Source: Alphaproteobacteria bacterium
GTDB taxonomy: Bacteria; Pseudomonadota; Alphaproteobacteria; Sphingomonadales; Sphingomonadaceae
Reading direction: 5' to 3'
Assembly: GCA_028293055.1 (NCBI GenBank)
Contig: JAQGLD010000128.1
Coordinates: forward strand, 1-11,210
DNA length: 11,210 nt
This document shows positions 1-7,092 of the stretch, in pieces. The position numbers and the translations under genes were made by a program. The notes beneath the pieces are model-generated. The model saw nothing but the letters and a program-made list of their open reading frames with translations. It was not told where the DNA came from and did not search any database. Within the stretch, counting starts at the first letter, position 1. The number at the start of each line of letters is the position of its first letter.

Positions 1-1521
1 GCTTCCCTGACCTCGGCCGACAGCGACCGCGACGAGGTCCTCGCCCGCTTCAAGGCCGGCGAGCTCGATTTGCTCTATGTCGCGCCCGAGCGCGCCAGCT
101 CGAACGGCTTTCGAGAGCTGATGGGCCGGGCAAAGCTGTCGCTGATCGCGATCGACGAGGCGCATTGCGTCTCCGAATGGGGACATGATTTCAGGCCCGA
201 TTACCGGTTGCTGCGGCCCTTGCTCGATCGCTTTCCGGAGGTTCCGCGGCTCGCCCTCACCGCGACCGCAGACCGCCAGACCCGCGCCGACATCCTCGCC
301 CAGCTCGGCATTCCGGACGACGGGCTGGTCCTCGCCGGCTTCGACCGACCCAACATCCGCTACCATATTCGCCCGCGCGACGGCGTGGGGCAGCAATTGA
401 AGGCGCTGATGGCGGAGCAGCCGGGCCCCGGCATCATCTATGTGCCGAGCCGCGACAAGACCGACCGTCTCGCCGAGCAGCTCGGCGCCGCGGGGCGCAC
501 CGTCCTGCCCTACCATGCCGGGCTCGACCCCCAGGTCCGTGCGCGCAACCAGCGCGCCTTCGTCGACAGCGAGGAGATGGTGATGGTCGCGACGATCGCC
601 TTCGGCATGGGCATCGACAAACCCGACGTCCGCTTCGTCGCCCATGCCGGCCTGCCCAAGTCGATCGAGGCTTATTATCAGGAAACCGGCCGGGCCGGCC
701 GCGACGGGGACCCGGCGGAGGCCTGGCTGTTCTGGGGCGCCGACGATTTCGCCCGCGCCCGCCGCAGGATCGAAACCGAGACTCCCGAAAACCGCCGCGC
801 TGGCGAGCGCGTGCGGCTCAACGCGCTCGCCTCCCTGGTCGAAAGCGCCGAGTGCCGGCGCGCGATCCTGCTTCGCTATTTCGGCGAGACTCCGCCGGAG
901 CGCTGCGGCAATTGCGACAATTGCCTCGCTCCGCCGCATGCCATCGACGCGACGGAGACCGCGCGCAAATTGCTCTCCGCCGCATTCCGCACCGAGATGC
1001 GCTTCGGGCTCGGCCACCTCACCGATGTGCTGGCCGGCAAGGAGACCGACAAGGTCCACGGCTTCGGCCATCACCGGCTCAGCGTGTTCGGGATCGCGAA
1101 TGAAGAGGAGCTGGCTTTGGTCAAGCCGATCGCCCGCGCCCTTCTCGCCCGCGACGCGCTTCGCGCCGACGATTATGGCGGCCTCTCCTTCGGCCCCTCG
1201 GCGCGTGCGATTCTCAAGGGCGAGGAGGAAGTGCGGATCGTGATTCCACCGAAGCGCGCCCGACGCGCCCGCAAGGGTGGGATCGACTATCCGCACGATC
1301 CGCTGTTCGATGCGTTGCGCGCCCGCCGTCGCGAGCTCGCCGCCGAGGCCGGAGTTCCGCCTTATGTGATCTTCCACGATTCCACGCTGCGCGAGATGGC
1401 TGAGCGCAAGCCCGATACGATGCAGGCCCTGTCGCAGGTCAGCGGGGTCGGTAGCGCCAAGCTCGAACGCTATGGCGCGGCCTTCGTCGAGGTGATCCGC
1501 ACCGCATCGGTGGCAGCATGA
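1..1521 (+). CDS. recQ: ATP-dependent DNA helicase RecQ, 5'-truncated by the window edge
   Basis: RecQ is an ATP-driven 3'-5' DNA helicase that acts in recombination repair and at stalled forks. The frame is open from base 1, so the start lies outside the window; 506 residues are visible. The DEAH box (IDEAHCVSEWGHDFRPDY) begins near visible residue 51, whereas in E. coli RecQ it lies near residue 146, so roughly 95 N-terminal residues with the Walker A motif are missing. Helicase motif VI is clear (QETGRAGRDGD). The zinc-binding site has all four cysteines (visible residues 285, 302, 305, 308), followed by an RQC winged-helix region and a C-terminal HRDC domain (about 433-505). The TTG at position 70 is internal and not a start, because residues upstream of it (for example LARFKAGELDLLYVAPERA) are conserved RecQ sequence. 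The last four bases (ATGA) also contain the start of the next gene. The family assignment is essentially certain. Confidence 0.97.
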   Translation, partial: ASLTSADSDRDEVLARFKAGELDLLYVAPERASSNGFRELMGRAKLSLIAIDEAHCVSEWGHDFRPDYRLLRPLLDRFPEVPRLALTATADRQTRADILAQLGIPDDGLVLAGFDRPNIRYHIRPRDGVGQQLKALMAEQPGPGIIYVPSRDKTDRLAEQLGAAGRTVLPYHAGLDPQVRARNQRAFVDSEEMVMVATIAFGMGIDKPDVRFVAHAGLPKSIEAYYQETGRAGRDGDPAEAWLFWGADDFARARRRIETETPENRRAGERVRLNALASLVESAECRRAILLRYFGETPPERCGNCDNCLAPPHAIDATETARKLLSAAFRTEMRFGLGHLTDVLAGKETDKVHGFGHHRLSVFGIANEEELALVKPIARALLARDALRADDYGGLSFGPSARAILKGEEEVRIVIPPKRARRARKGGIDYPHDPLFDALRARRRELAAEAGVPPYVIFHDSTLREMAERKPDTMQALSQVSGVGSAKLERYGAAFVEVIRTASVAA

Positions 1522-1919
1522 CGCCGCTCGACGACAAGGTCTCGGTCGCAGGCCAGATCTCGGCCGACGCGATTCCCGCCCTCGCCGCTTATGGCGTGAC
1601 GATGATCGTCAACAACCGGCCGGACTTCGAGGAGCCCGGCCAGCCCTTGTCGGCCGAAATCGCGGCCGCGGCGCACGAGGCTGGGATAGGCTACCGGCAC
1701 ATACCGGTCGCCGGCGGAATGTCGCCTGCCTCGGTGGCTGCGATGGCCGAAGCGCTCGACTCGACCGAGGGCAAGATGCTTGCATTCTGCAAGTCGGGAA
1801 CAAGATCGACCTGGTTATGGGCAATGGCCGAAGCCGGTCGCGGCGCCGATGTGGACGATCTGATCGCAAAGGCGGCAGCGGCGGGCTACGATCTGGAGCC
1901 GCTCCGCGCCTATCTCTGA
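1518..1919 (+). CDS. DUF442 / TIGR01244 phosphatase-like (rhodanese-like loop) protein
   Basis: This is a 133-residue soluble protein of the DUF442 family, which resembles the phosphatase-like domain attached to some beta-lactamase-fold (Blh) sulfur-metabolism proteins. Visible features are an N-terminal stretch where the family begins (VSVAGQISADAI), the segment MIVNNRPDFEEPGQP, and the catalytic loop FCKSGTRS with Cys91 and Arg96. The Cys-x4-Arg spacing is closer to a rhodanese loop than to the classical Cys-x5-Arg phosphatase loop, so either phosphatase or sulfurtransferase chemistry is possible. The start ATG overlaps the recQ stop (ATGA), which implies translational coupling; a GGTGG at about 1509-1513 could serve as ribosome binding site. 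The 3' end overlaps the converging DUF2007 gene by 10 bases. The substrate is unknown and nothing here ties the protein biochemically to RecQ. Confidence 0.9.
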   Translation: MTPLDDKVSVAGQISADAIPALAAYGVTMIVNNRPDFEEPGQPLSAEIAAAAHEAGIGYRHIPVAGGMSPASVAAMAEALDSTEGKMLAFCKSGTRSTWLWAMAEAGRGADVDDLIAKAAAAGYDLEPLRAYL

Positions 1920-2119
1920 TCCTCGGCCAGGATCGTCCGGGCTTCCGCTAGATCCTCCTCGTCGACCATCAGCCGGACCGGGGCTGCGATTCCGCCGAGT
2001 TCCACGAGATTGATTCCGACATCGAAGACATGGCTGTCGATCCCGGCGGAGGCGAGGCAGCCGCTGGCGATATGCGCCTCCGCCGCAGTGTAGAAGCGTG
2101 CTGCGAGGACCAGGGCCAT
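1910..2119 (-). CDS. DUF2007 domain protein (putative signal-transducing protein)
   Basis: This is a 69-residue protein with the pattern of the DUF2007 family: an N-terminal strand (LAARFYTAAEAHIASGCLAS), a short central loop and a C-terminal helix rich in Glu and Asp (VDEEDLAEARTILAED). Family members are often annotated as putative signal-transducing proteins, but no activity has been established that I could transfer. There is no signal peptide or membrane segment. Its ATG (2119-2117) overlaps the TAA of the upstream DUF924 gene by one base (TAATG), and no good Shine-Dalgarno precedes it, so translation probably depends on re-initiation after DUF924. It is the last gene of the leftward cluster. 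Its TAG at 1912-1910 lies inside the 3' end of the opposing DUF442 gene. Confidence 0.85.
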   Translation of the reverse strand: MALVLAARFYTAAEAHIASGCLASAGIDSHVFDVGINLVELGGIAAPVRLMVDEEDLAEARTILAEDQR

Positions 2120-2652
2120 TACCAGGGCACAACGTCGCCAGCGGCGACTTCTTCGGGGCTCGGCAGGCGGCCGAGGATCGCGTTGCGATGAGGGAAGCGG
2201 CCGAAGCGCGCGATCACGTCGTGGTGGAGCTTCGCATATTTCAGCTGGTCGGCGTCGCCGAGCGCGGTGAACAGCAGCACCGAACGCTCCTGGTCGGCGC
2301 GATTCTCGCTATGCTGAAACGGCATGTAGAGAAAGCCGCGTTCCTTCTCGGTCAGTTCGTCGTCCAGCTTCCTGTCGATCGCTGCGCTGGCGATGGCCAA
2401 GGCGAGCGGGTCGGTCGAGAATTGGTCGGCATGACCCCTGAACATGTTGCGCGGGAACTGGTCGAACAGGATCACCGCGGCAAGCGCCTCCTCCTCATAG
2501 TCGAGGAAGCTCTCGGGCGGCAGATCGCGCTGCGCGTGCCACAAAGGCCCGAAACATTGCCGGATCGTCTCGTCGAGCTCCGGATCGCCGTTCCACCACT
2601 GCTTCTCGTCGAGCGCGAACCAGAAGGCGACGACCTCGTCCTGCCAGCTCAT
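2119..2652 (-). CDS. DUF924 family protein
   Basis: This is a 177-residue soluble, helix-rich protein of the DUF924 family. Recognisable segments are the N-terminal VVAFWF and QWWNGD, the central VILFDQFPRNMFRG, then GFLYMPFQHSE, and the C-terminal RFGRFPHRNAILGR. Members are widespread in proteobacteria and have a TPR-like helical fold; no function is known to me. I place the start at the ATG at 2652-2650, which overlaps the tldD stop by one base (TGATG). A TTG one codon further upstream would add one residue but is less likely. The gene sits between tldD and DUF2007 with no spacing, so all three are probably on one message and translationally coupled. Family membership is secure; the role is unknown. 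Confidence 0.92.
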   Translation of the reverse strand: MSWQDEVVAFWFALDEKQWWNGDPELDETIRQCFGPLWHAQRDLPPESFLDYEEEALAAVILFDQFPRNMFRGHADQFSTDPLALAIASAAIDRKLDDELTEKERGFLYMPFQHSENRADQERSVLLFTALGDADQLKYAKLHHDVIARFGRFPHRNAILGRLPSPEEVAAGDVVPW

Positions 2653-4082
2653 CAAGCCGCGGTACCGCCGACGGTTAGACCCTCCACAAGCAGGGTCGGC
2701 TGGCCGACTCCGGCGGGGACGGACTGGCCGCCCTTGCCACAGATGCCGACGCCCTCATCGAGCTCGAGATCGTTGCCGATCGCAGCCACCCGGGTGAGCA
2801 CGGTCGGGCCGTCGCCGATCAGGGTCGCGCCCTTGATCGGCGCTCCGATCCGGCCATTCTCGATCCGATAGGCTTCGGTGCAGGAGAAGACGAACTTGCC
2901 AGAAGTGATGTCGACCTGGCCGCCGCCGAAGCTCTTGGCATAGATCCCGTTCTTCGCGCGGGCCAGGATCTCGCCCGGATCCTCGTGGCCGGCAAGCATG
3001 AAGGTGTTGGTCATCCGCGGCATCGGCGCGTGGGCGAAATTCTCGCGCCGGCCGTTGCCGGTCGGGGCGACTCCCATCAGCCGGGCATTGAGCCGGTCCT
3101 GGAGATAACCCTTGAGGATTCCGTCCTCGATCAATGTGGTGCACTGGGTCGGAGTGCCCTCGTCGTCGATCGACAGCGACCCGCGACGGTTCGCGATCGA
3201 GCCGTCGTCGACAACGGTGACCCCCGGAGCCGCGACTCGCTCGCCGATCCGGCCCGAGAAAGCCGAGGTGCCCTTGCGGTTGAAATCGCCCTCGAGGCCG
3301 TGGCCGATCGCCTCGTGGAGCAGGACTCCCGGCCAGCCGGGGCCAAGTACGACGGTCATCTCGCCGGCGGGAGCGGCAACCGAGTCCAGATTCACCAGCG
3401 CCTGGTGGAGCGCAATGTCGATCGCCCGGTTCCAGGTCGCATCCTCGAACAGGCCGTCATAGAGATAACGGCCGCCGAGGCCGTGAAAGCCGGTCTCGCG
3501 GCGCCCGTTCTGCTCGACGACGATCGAGACGTTGAGCCTGACCAGGGGGCGGACATCGTGGCCGACGAAGCCGTCGGGCCGGACGATCTCGATCACCGAC
3601 CAGGAACCGGACAAAGAGGCCGAGACCTGGACGACCCGCGGATCGCGGGCGCGGGCGGCGGCATCGATCTTCTGGCAGAGCTCGACCTTGCGGGCGAACG
3701 GCACCAGGCTCAACGGATCCGAGTCGGTGTACAAGCTCGAATTGGTCCGCCGTGGCGGCGCGGAGCGCTCGGTCCGGGTCGGATCGAGGACGGTCATCGT
3801 GTCGGCGGCGCGGCGGATCGCAGCCTCGCTGAGCTCGTTGGCATGGGCGAAAGCGGTGGTCTCGCCGGACACGCCGCGCAGGCCGAAGCCGGCATGGGTA
3901 TTGAAGTCCGCCGTCTTCAGGCGGCCGTCGTCGAAGCCGAAGCTCTCCGCGGCGGTATATTGCAGATAGAGCTCGCCATCGTCGCAATTGCGAAGCGCGT
4001 CGCCGGTCAGGCGAAGGGCGGCGGCGGGGTCGAGGGCATCGCCTCGGTAGAGGAAGCGGCGGGGATCGGCGGTGAAGGTCAT
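2652..4082 (-). CDS. tldD: Metalloprotease subunit TldD
   Basis: TldD is one half of the TldD/TldE (PmbA) cytoplasmic metalloprotease, which trims unfolded peptides. In E. coli it processes microcin B17 and the CcdA antitoxin. This 476-residue protein is close to the length of E. coli TldD (about 481). The zinc site HEAIGH is present (His256, Glu257, His261), followed by GLEGDFNRKGTSAFSGRIG, and the cysteine ligand near the C-terminus is present as Cys448 in GICGKGGQSVPAG. The N-terminal half contains the usual GFGLRGVSG segment. The ATG at 4082 gives a normal length although no strong Shine-Dalgarno precedes it. It begins 19 bases after the zinc-finger gene stop, and its TGA overlaps the DUF924 start. 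The partner gene tldE/pmbA is not in the window. Its peptide substrates here are unknown. Confidence 0.97.
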   Translation of the reverse strand: MTFTADPRRFLYRGDALDPAAALRLTGDALRNCDDGELYLQYTAAESFGFDDGRLKTADFNTHAGFGLRGVSGETTAFAHANELSEAAIRRAADTMTVLDPTRTERSAPPRRTNSSLYTDSDPLSLVPFARKVELCQKIDAAARARDPRVVQVSASLSGSWSVIEIVRPDGFVGHDVRPLVRLNVSIVVEQNGRRETGFHGLGGRYLYDGLFEDATWNRAIDIALHQALVNLDSVAAPAGEMTVVLGPGWPGVLLHEAIGHGLEGDFNRKGTSAFSGRIGERVAAPGVTVVDDGSIANRRGSLSIDDEGTPTQCTTLIEDGILKGYLQDRLNARLMGVAPTGNGRRENFAHAPMPRMTNTFMLAGHEDPGEILARAKNGIYAKSFGGGQVDITSGKFVFSCTEAYRIENGRIGAPIKGATLIGDGPTVLTRVAAIGNDLELDEGVGICGKGGQSVPAGVGQPTLLVEGLTVGGTAA

Positions 4083-4101
4083 TCCGCCGATATGGGGGAT
4101 G

Positions 4102-4308
4102 TCAGGCGGCCGCGCTAGCCTCGTCAGCGGGTCCGCCCTTCAGAACGAAGCGTTTGTCGCAATAGCCGCAGTCGACGAAGCCGGTCTCGTCGATCTGCAT
4201 ATAGACCCTCGGGTGGCCGAGCGCGGCATTGCTCTCCGAGGCGCCGTCGCAGGCGACTCGCGGGCTCGTCACATAAGCGATTTCGGGAGTGAAGCGGTCG
4301 GTCTCCAT
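4102..4308 (-). CDS. NDUFS6-like zinc-finger domain protein (zf-CHCC)
   Basis: This is a 68-residue protein with the zf-CHCC pattern. Cys20 (RVAC), His32 (ALGHPRVY), Cys47 and Cys50 (CGYC) form a likely zinc site, and the strand CDKRFVL follows. The domain is shared with NDUFS6, the 13-kDa accessory subunit of respiratory complex I, and alphaproteobacterial complex I is known to contain such homologues. A complex I role is therefore a reasonable inference, although no nuo genes are visible here. I start at the ATG at 4308 (METDRF). The frame stays open to a farther start at 4431, but the extra 41 residues are low-complexity, do not look like the family, and would overlap the opposite ABC gene. 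It is the first gene of the leftward cluster, 19 bases ahead of tldD. A Shine-Dalgarno is not obvious. Confidence 0.88.
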   Translation of the reverse strand: METDRFTPEIAYVTSPRVACDGASESNAALGHPRVYMQIDETGFVDCGYCDKRFVLKGGPADEASAAA

Positions 4309-4320
4309 GGCCGGGCCTGT

Positions 4321-4385
4321 AGCGAAGGCGAAAGCGAGGGACAATCCTCCCCGTCCCGGGAAGGATTGCCCGCCTGTTCTTCGCT
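4321..4385. repeat. Nested inverted repeats in the divergent zinc-finger/ABC intergenic region
   Basis: The 101-base gap between the divergent starts at 4308 and 4410 holds two inverted repeats with nearly the same centre. The inner arms are CAATCCT (4342-4348) and AGGATTG (4362-4368), with additional CCC/GGG pairing inside. The outer arms are AGCGAAG (4321-4327) and CTTCGCT (4379-4385). Both pairs are exact. The element could be an operator serving both directions, a 5'-leader structure, or a copy of a short palindromic repeat family. No clear -35/-10 pair could be assigned. AGAGG at 4399-4403 is a good Shine-Dalgarno for the ABC gene. Confidence 0.6.
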
Positions 4386-4409
4386 TCCGCGACCCGCTAG
4401 AGGCCGCGC

Positions 4410-5351
4410 ATGACCGATGCGACGTCCGCAATCTCGATCCGCGACCTCGAGAAGACCTATGCCGGCGGCAAGCGCGCGCTCGAAGGAATCAACCTCGAAG
4501 TGCCGCGCGGCCAGATCTTCGGCCTGCTCGGCCCGAACGGCGCCGGCAAGTCGACCCTGATCAACATCCTCGCCGGGCTGGTCAACAAGACCGGGGGCAG
4601 CGCGACCATCTGGGGGTTCGACATCAGTGCGCATCCGCGCAACGCCAAGGCCTCGATCGGAGTGGTGCCGCAGGAGATCATCTTCGATCCCTTCTTCACT
4701 CCGCGCGAGACTCTGGAGATCCAGGCCGGCCTCTACGGAGTGCCCAAGGGGCAGCGCCAGACGATGGAATTGCTCCGCGCAGTCCATCTCGAGGACAAGG
4801 CCGAAGCCTATTCGCGCACCCTTTCGGGCGGGATGAAGAGACGGCTGCTGGTCGCCAAGGCGATGGTCCATTCGCCGCCGATCCTCGTCCTCGACGAGCC
4901 GACCGCCGGGGTCGACATCGAGCTTCGCCAGCAGCTCTGGAACTATGTCCGCGAACTCAACGGCAGGGGCGTCACCATCGTGCTGACCACCCATTATCTC
5001 GAGGAAGCGGAAAACCTCTGCGACCGGATCGCGATCATCAATCACGGCCGGCTGATCGCCAACGAGACCACCCGAACCCTGGTGGGGATGGCGCAGGAGA
5101 AAGCGGTCGAGGTCACCGTCGACCGGGACATCGTCCGGCTGCCCGATGCCGGCTGCTTCGAAAAGATCGAGGTCAAGGGCGAGCGGACCCTCACCATCAC
5201 CTATCGCAAGGACAAGGTGAATGCCGGCGAGGTGCTCGCCGCGCTCCAGCGCGAAGGCCTCGGGATCGTCGACGTCTCGACCCGCGAGGCGGACCTCGAG
5301 GATGTCTTCCTCAACCTCACCAGAGCTTCGAACGCGCTTGCGGGAGTGTAG
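4410..5351 (+). CDS. ABC-2-type transporter ATP-binding protein
   Basis: This 313-residue cytoplasmic ATPase subunit belongs to the drug/polysaccharide-exporter (CcmA/YadG-like) group of ABC proteins and would power an ABC-2 membrane permease. All nucleotide-binding motifs are intact: Walker [10 protein letters not shown] (41-49), Q-loop Gln88, signature LSGGM (138-142), Walker B ILVLDE (158-163) with D-loop following, and H-loop His195 (TTHYLEEAE). Residues after about 220 form the extra C-terminal region typical of this group. The start ATG is supported by AGAGG six bases upstream. No permease gene lies on either side: the upstream neighbour is divergent and the downstream one is nadB. The permease must be encoded elsewhere, or the ATPase is shared or orphaned. 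The substrate cannot be inferred. Confidence 0.95.
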   Translation: MTDATSAISIRDLEKTYAGGKRALEGINLEVPRGQIFGLLGPNGAGKSTLINILAGLVNKTGGSATIWGFDISAHPRNAKASIGVVPQEIIFDPFFTPRETLEIQAGLYGVPKGQRQTMELLRAVHLEDKAEAYSRTLSGGMKRRLLVAKAMVHSPPILVLDEPTAGVDIELRQQLWNYVRELNGRGVTIVLTTHYLEEAENLCDRIAIINHGRLIANETTRTLVGMAQEKAVEVTVDRDIVRLPDAGCFEKIEVKGERTLTITYRKDKVNAGEVLAALQREGLGIVDVSTREADLEDVFLNLTRASNALAGV

Positions 5352-5368
5352 CGCCAAGCCTCCTGCCG

Positions 5369-5385
5369 CCCCTTGCTGGGAGGGG
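5369..5385 (+). repeat. Small hairpin in the ABC-nadB gap
   Basis: CCCCTT (5369-5374) can pair with GAGGGG (5380-5385) around the loop GCTGG, with one G-U pair. It lies in the 60-base gap between the ABC stop (5351) and the nadB start (5412). No T-run follows, so it does not look like a terminator. It may be a degenerate intergenic palindrome, or a structure in the nadB leader. Confidence 0.35.
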
Positions 5386-5411
5386 AGAAGATTCTGCGCG
5401 GCGATGTCGCC

Positions 5412-7007
5412 GTGAACCGCCCCTACGATGTCGTCATCATCGGTTCCGGTGCAGCCGGCCTGTGCGCCGCGCTGGCGCTGGCGCCGAACCTCAAGGTAGC
5501 CGTGCTCGCCAAGGGCGACCTTTCGTCGGGCTCGACCGCCTGGGCGCAGGGCGGGATCGCTGCGGTGCTCGAGCCAGGCGACACGTTCGAAAGCCATATC
5601 GAGGACACGATCATCGCCGGCGCGGGACTCAACCACCGCGATGCGGTCGAGTTCGTCGTCGAGCAGGCGCCGGCGGCGATCGAGCGGCTCGCCGAGCTCG
5701 GAGTTCCGTTCAACAAGGCCGAGGAGGCGGGCTGGCACCTCACCCGCGAGGGCGGCCATAGCCATCGCCGTATCGTCCATGTCGCCGATGCGACCGGCCG
5801 CGCCGTCCAGCAGGCGCTCGAGACCGCGGCGGCGGCGCATCCGAACATCGACCTCGTCCCCGACATGGTCGCGATCGACCTCGTCACCCAGCGGCACGCC
5901 GTTTCGCCGGACGGCGAGCAGAGGGTGTGGGGCGTCTATGCGCTCGACCGGGTGAAGGGGGGTGTCTCGCACATCACCGGCCGGGCGACGATCCTCGCCT
6001 CGGGCGGGGCGAGCCGGGCCTGGGTCTATTCGACCAACCCGCGCGGCTCGACCGGCGACGGGATCGCGATGGCGTGGCGCGCCGGCTGCCGGGTGGCTAA
6101 CATGGAGTTCAACCAGTTCCACCCGACCTGCCTCTACAATCACGAGGTCAAGAACTTCCTGATCACCGAGGCGATGCGCGGCGAGGGGGGCCGGCTCAGG
6201 ATCCCGGGCAGCGGCCATCGCTTCATGCCCGATTTCGATCCCCGCGCCGAGCTTGCGCCGCGCGACATCGTCGCCCGGGCGATCGATCACGAGCTGAAAC
6301 GGCTCGGCCTCGACTTCGTCCATCTCGACATCAGCCACCTGGACCCCGATTTCATCGTCGAGCATTTCCCGACCATCGCTGCGCGCCTGGCCGAGCCCGA
6401 TATCGGAATCGACATCACCCGCGAGCCGATCCCGGTCGTCCCCGCGGCGCACTACACGTGTGGCGGGGTGATGGTGGACCTCGAAGGACGCACCGACCTT
6501 CCCGGCCTCTACGCCGCCGGCGAAGTGACGATGTCGGGCCTGCACGGCGCCAATCGCCTGGCCTCGAACTCGGTGCTCGAATGCCTGGTGTTCGGAGTCG
6601 CCGCCGCCGAGGACATCAACCGGCGGTGGAGCGAGCTGCCGTCGCCGCCGCCGATCCGCGACTGGGACGAGAGCCGGGTGACCGATTCGGACGAGGAGGT
6701 CGTCGTCCACCACAATTGGCGCGAGATACGCCGCTTCATGTGGGACTATGTAGGGATCGTCCGGACCACCAAGAGACTCGAGCGAGCGCTGAACCGGATC
6801 AACCTGCTGCGCCAGGAGACCGAGGATTATTACGGCAATTTCCGGGTCACCCCCGATCTCGTCGAGCTTCGCAACCTGGTCGTAGTCGCGGACCTGATCG
6901 TACGATCGGCGCTGGCCCGCAAGGAAAGCCGCGGGCTCCATTACACTTCGGACTATCCCGATCTGCTTGCCGAGGCGGTCGACACGATCCTCGTTCCATC
7001 GACCTGA
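5412..7007 (+). CDS. nadB: L-aspartate oxidase NadB
   Basis: NadB is an FAD-dependent cytoplasmic enzyme that oxidises L-aspartate to iminoaspartate, the first step of de novo NAD synthesis; NadA then uses the product to make quinolinate. The 531-residue protein is close to E. coli NadB (540). Visible features are the N-terminal FAD site ([12 protein letters not shown], 6-17), the conserved [15 protein letters not shown] (38-52), [10 protein letters not shown] (111-120), His237 in FNQFHPTC, Arg284 in [10 protein letters not shown], His347 in AAHYTCGG, and the second FAD-contact block with [12 protein letters not shown] (376-387). The C-terminal helical domain is complete. I place the start at the GTG at 5412, directly before NRPYDVV; a TTG at 5373 would add 13 residues unlike the family. 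No nadA or nadC is adjacent. It may be co-transcribed with the ABC gene 60 bases upstream. Confidence 0.96.
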   Translation: MNRPYDVVIIGSGAAGLCAALALAPNLKVAVLAKGDLSSGSTAWAQGGIAAVLEPGDTFESHIEDTIIAGAGLNHRDAVEFVVEQAPAAIERLAELGVPFNKAEEAGWHLTREGGHSHRRIVHVADATGRAVQQALETAAAAHPNIDLVPDMVAIDLVTQRHAVSPDGEQRVWGVYALDRVKGGVSHITGRATILASGGASRAWVYSTNPRGSTGDGIAMAWRAGCRVANMEFNQFHPTCLYNHEVKNFLITEAMRGEGGRLRIPGSGHRFMPDFDPRAELAPRDIVARAIDHELKRLGLDFVHLDISHLDPDFIVEHFPTIAARLAEPDIGIDITREPIPVVPAAHYTCGGVMVDLEGRTDLPGLYAAGEVTMSGLHGANRLASNSVLECLVFGVAAAEDINRRWSELPSPPPIRDWDESRVTDSDEEVVVHHNWREIRRFMWDYVGIVRTTKRLERALNRINLLRQETEDYYGNFRVTPDLVELRNLVVVADLIVRSALARKESRGLHYTSDYPDLLAEAVDTILVPST

Positions 7008-7012
7008 TCGTT

Positions 7013-7074
7013 TCCCGGCAAAGGCCGGGATCAAGGCGCTCGGCGTTTCCACTGGACCCCAGCCTTCTCCGGGG
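7013..7074. repeat. REP-like palindrome doublet between convergent genes
   Basis: Two hairpins lie head to head in the 85-base gap between the nadB stop (7007) and the hydrolase stop (7093). The first is TCCCGGC (7013-7019), loop AAAG, GCCGGGA (7024-7030), an exact 7-bp stem. The second has arms CCCC (7057-7060) and GGGG (7071-7074) around a less perfect core. The reverse complement of the second unit matches the first at 16 of 22 aligned bases, so they are inverted copies of one unit. This is the layout of REP/BIME elements. It could also act as a bidirectional terminator, although T-runs are short. Confidence 0.75.
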
Positions 7075-7092
7075 AGCACATCGGCACCGATT

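Noticed and set aside
2659..2668. Perfect palindrome GCGGTACCGC near the tldD stop
   Set aside because: It lies within the last tldD codons, is only ten bases long, and is expected by chance in GC-rich coding DNA.
2098..2871. A 257-codon plus-strand open frame opposite DUF924 and the tldD 3' end
   Set aside because: It overlaps three coupled genes on the other strand and shows no family features.
2985..4118. A 377-codon plus-strand open frame opposite tldD
   Set aside because: It is a shadow of the tldD coding sequence; the composition is low-complexity and tldD is certain.
4309..4431. N-terminal extension of the zinc-finger protein from 4431
   Set aside because: The extra residues look unconserved, would overlap the ABC start region, and the ATG at 4308 gives the usual family length.
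5369..5400. Possible intrinsic terminator after the ABC gene
   Set aside because: The stem is short with a G-U pair and no T-run follows; it does not meet the usual criteria.
4269..7079. A 936-codon open frame on the minus strand, antisense to the ABC gene and nadB
   Set aside because: It lies opposite two well-supported genes in GC-rich DNA, where the antisense frame is often stop-free. Its product is rich in Arg, Asp and Gly and has no recognisable domain.
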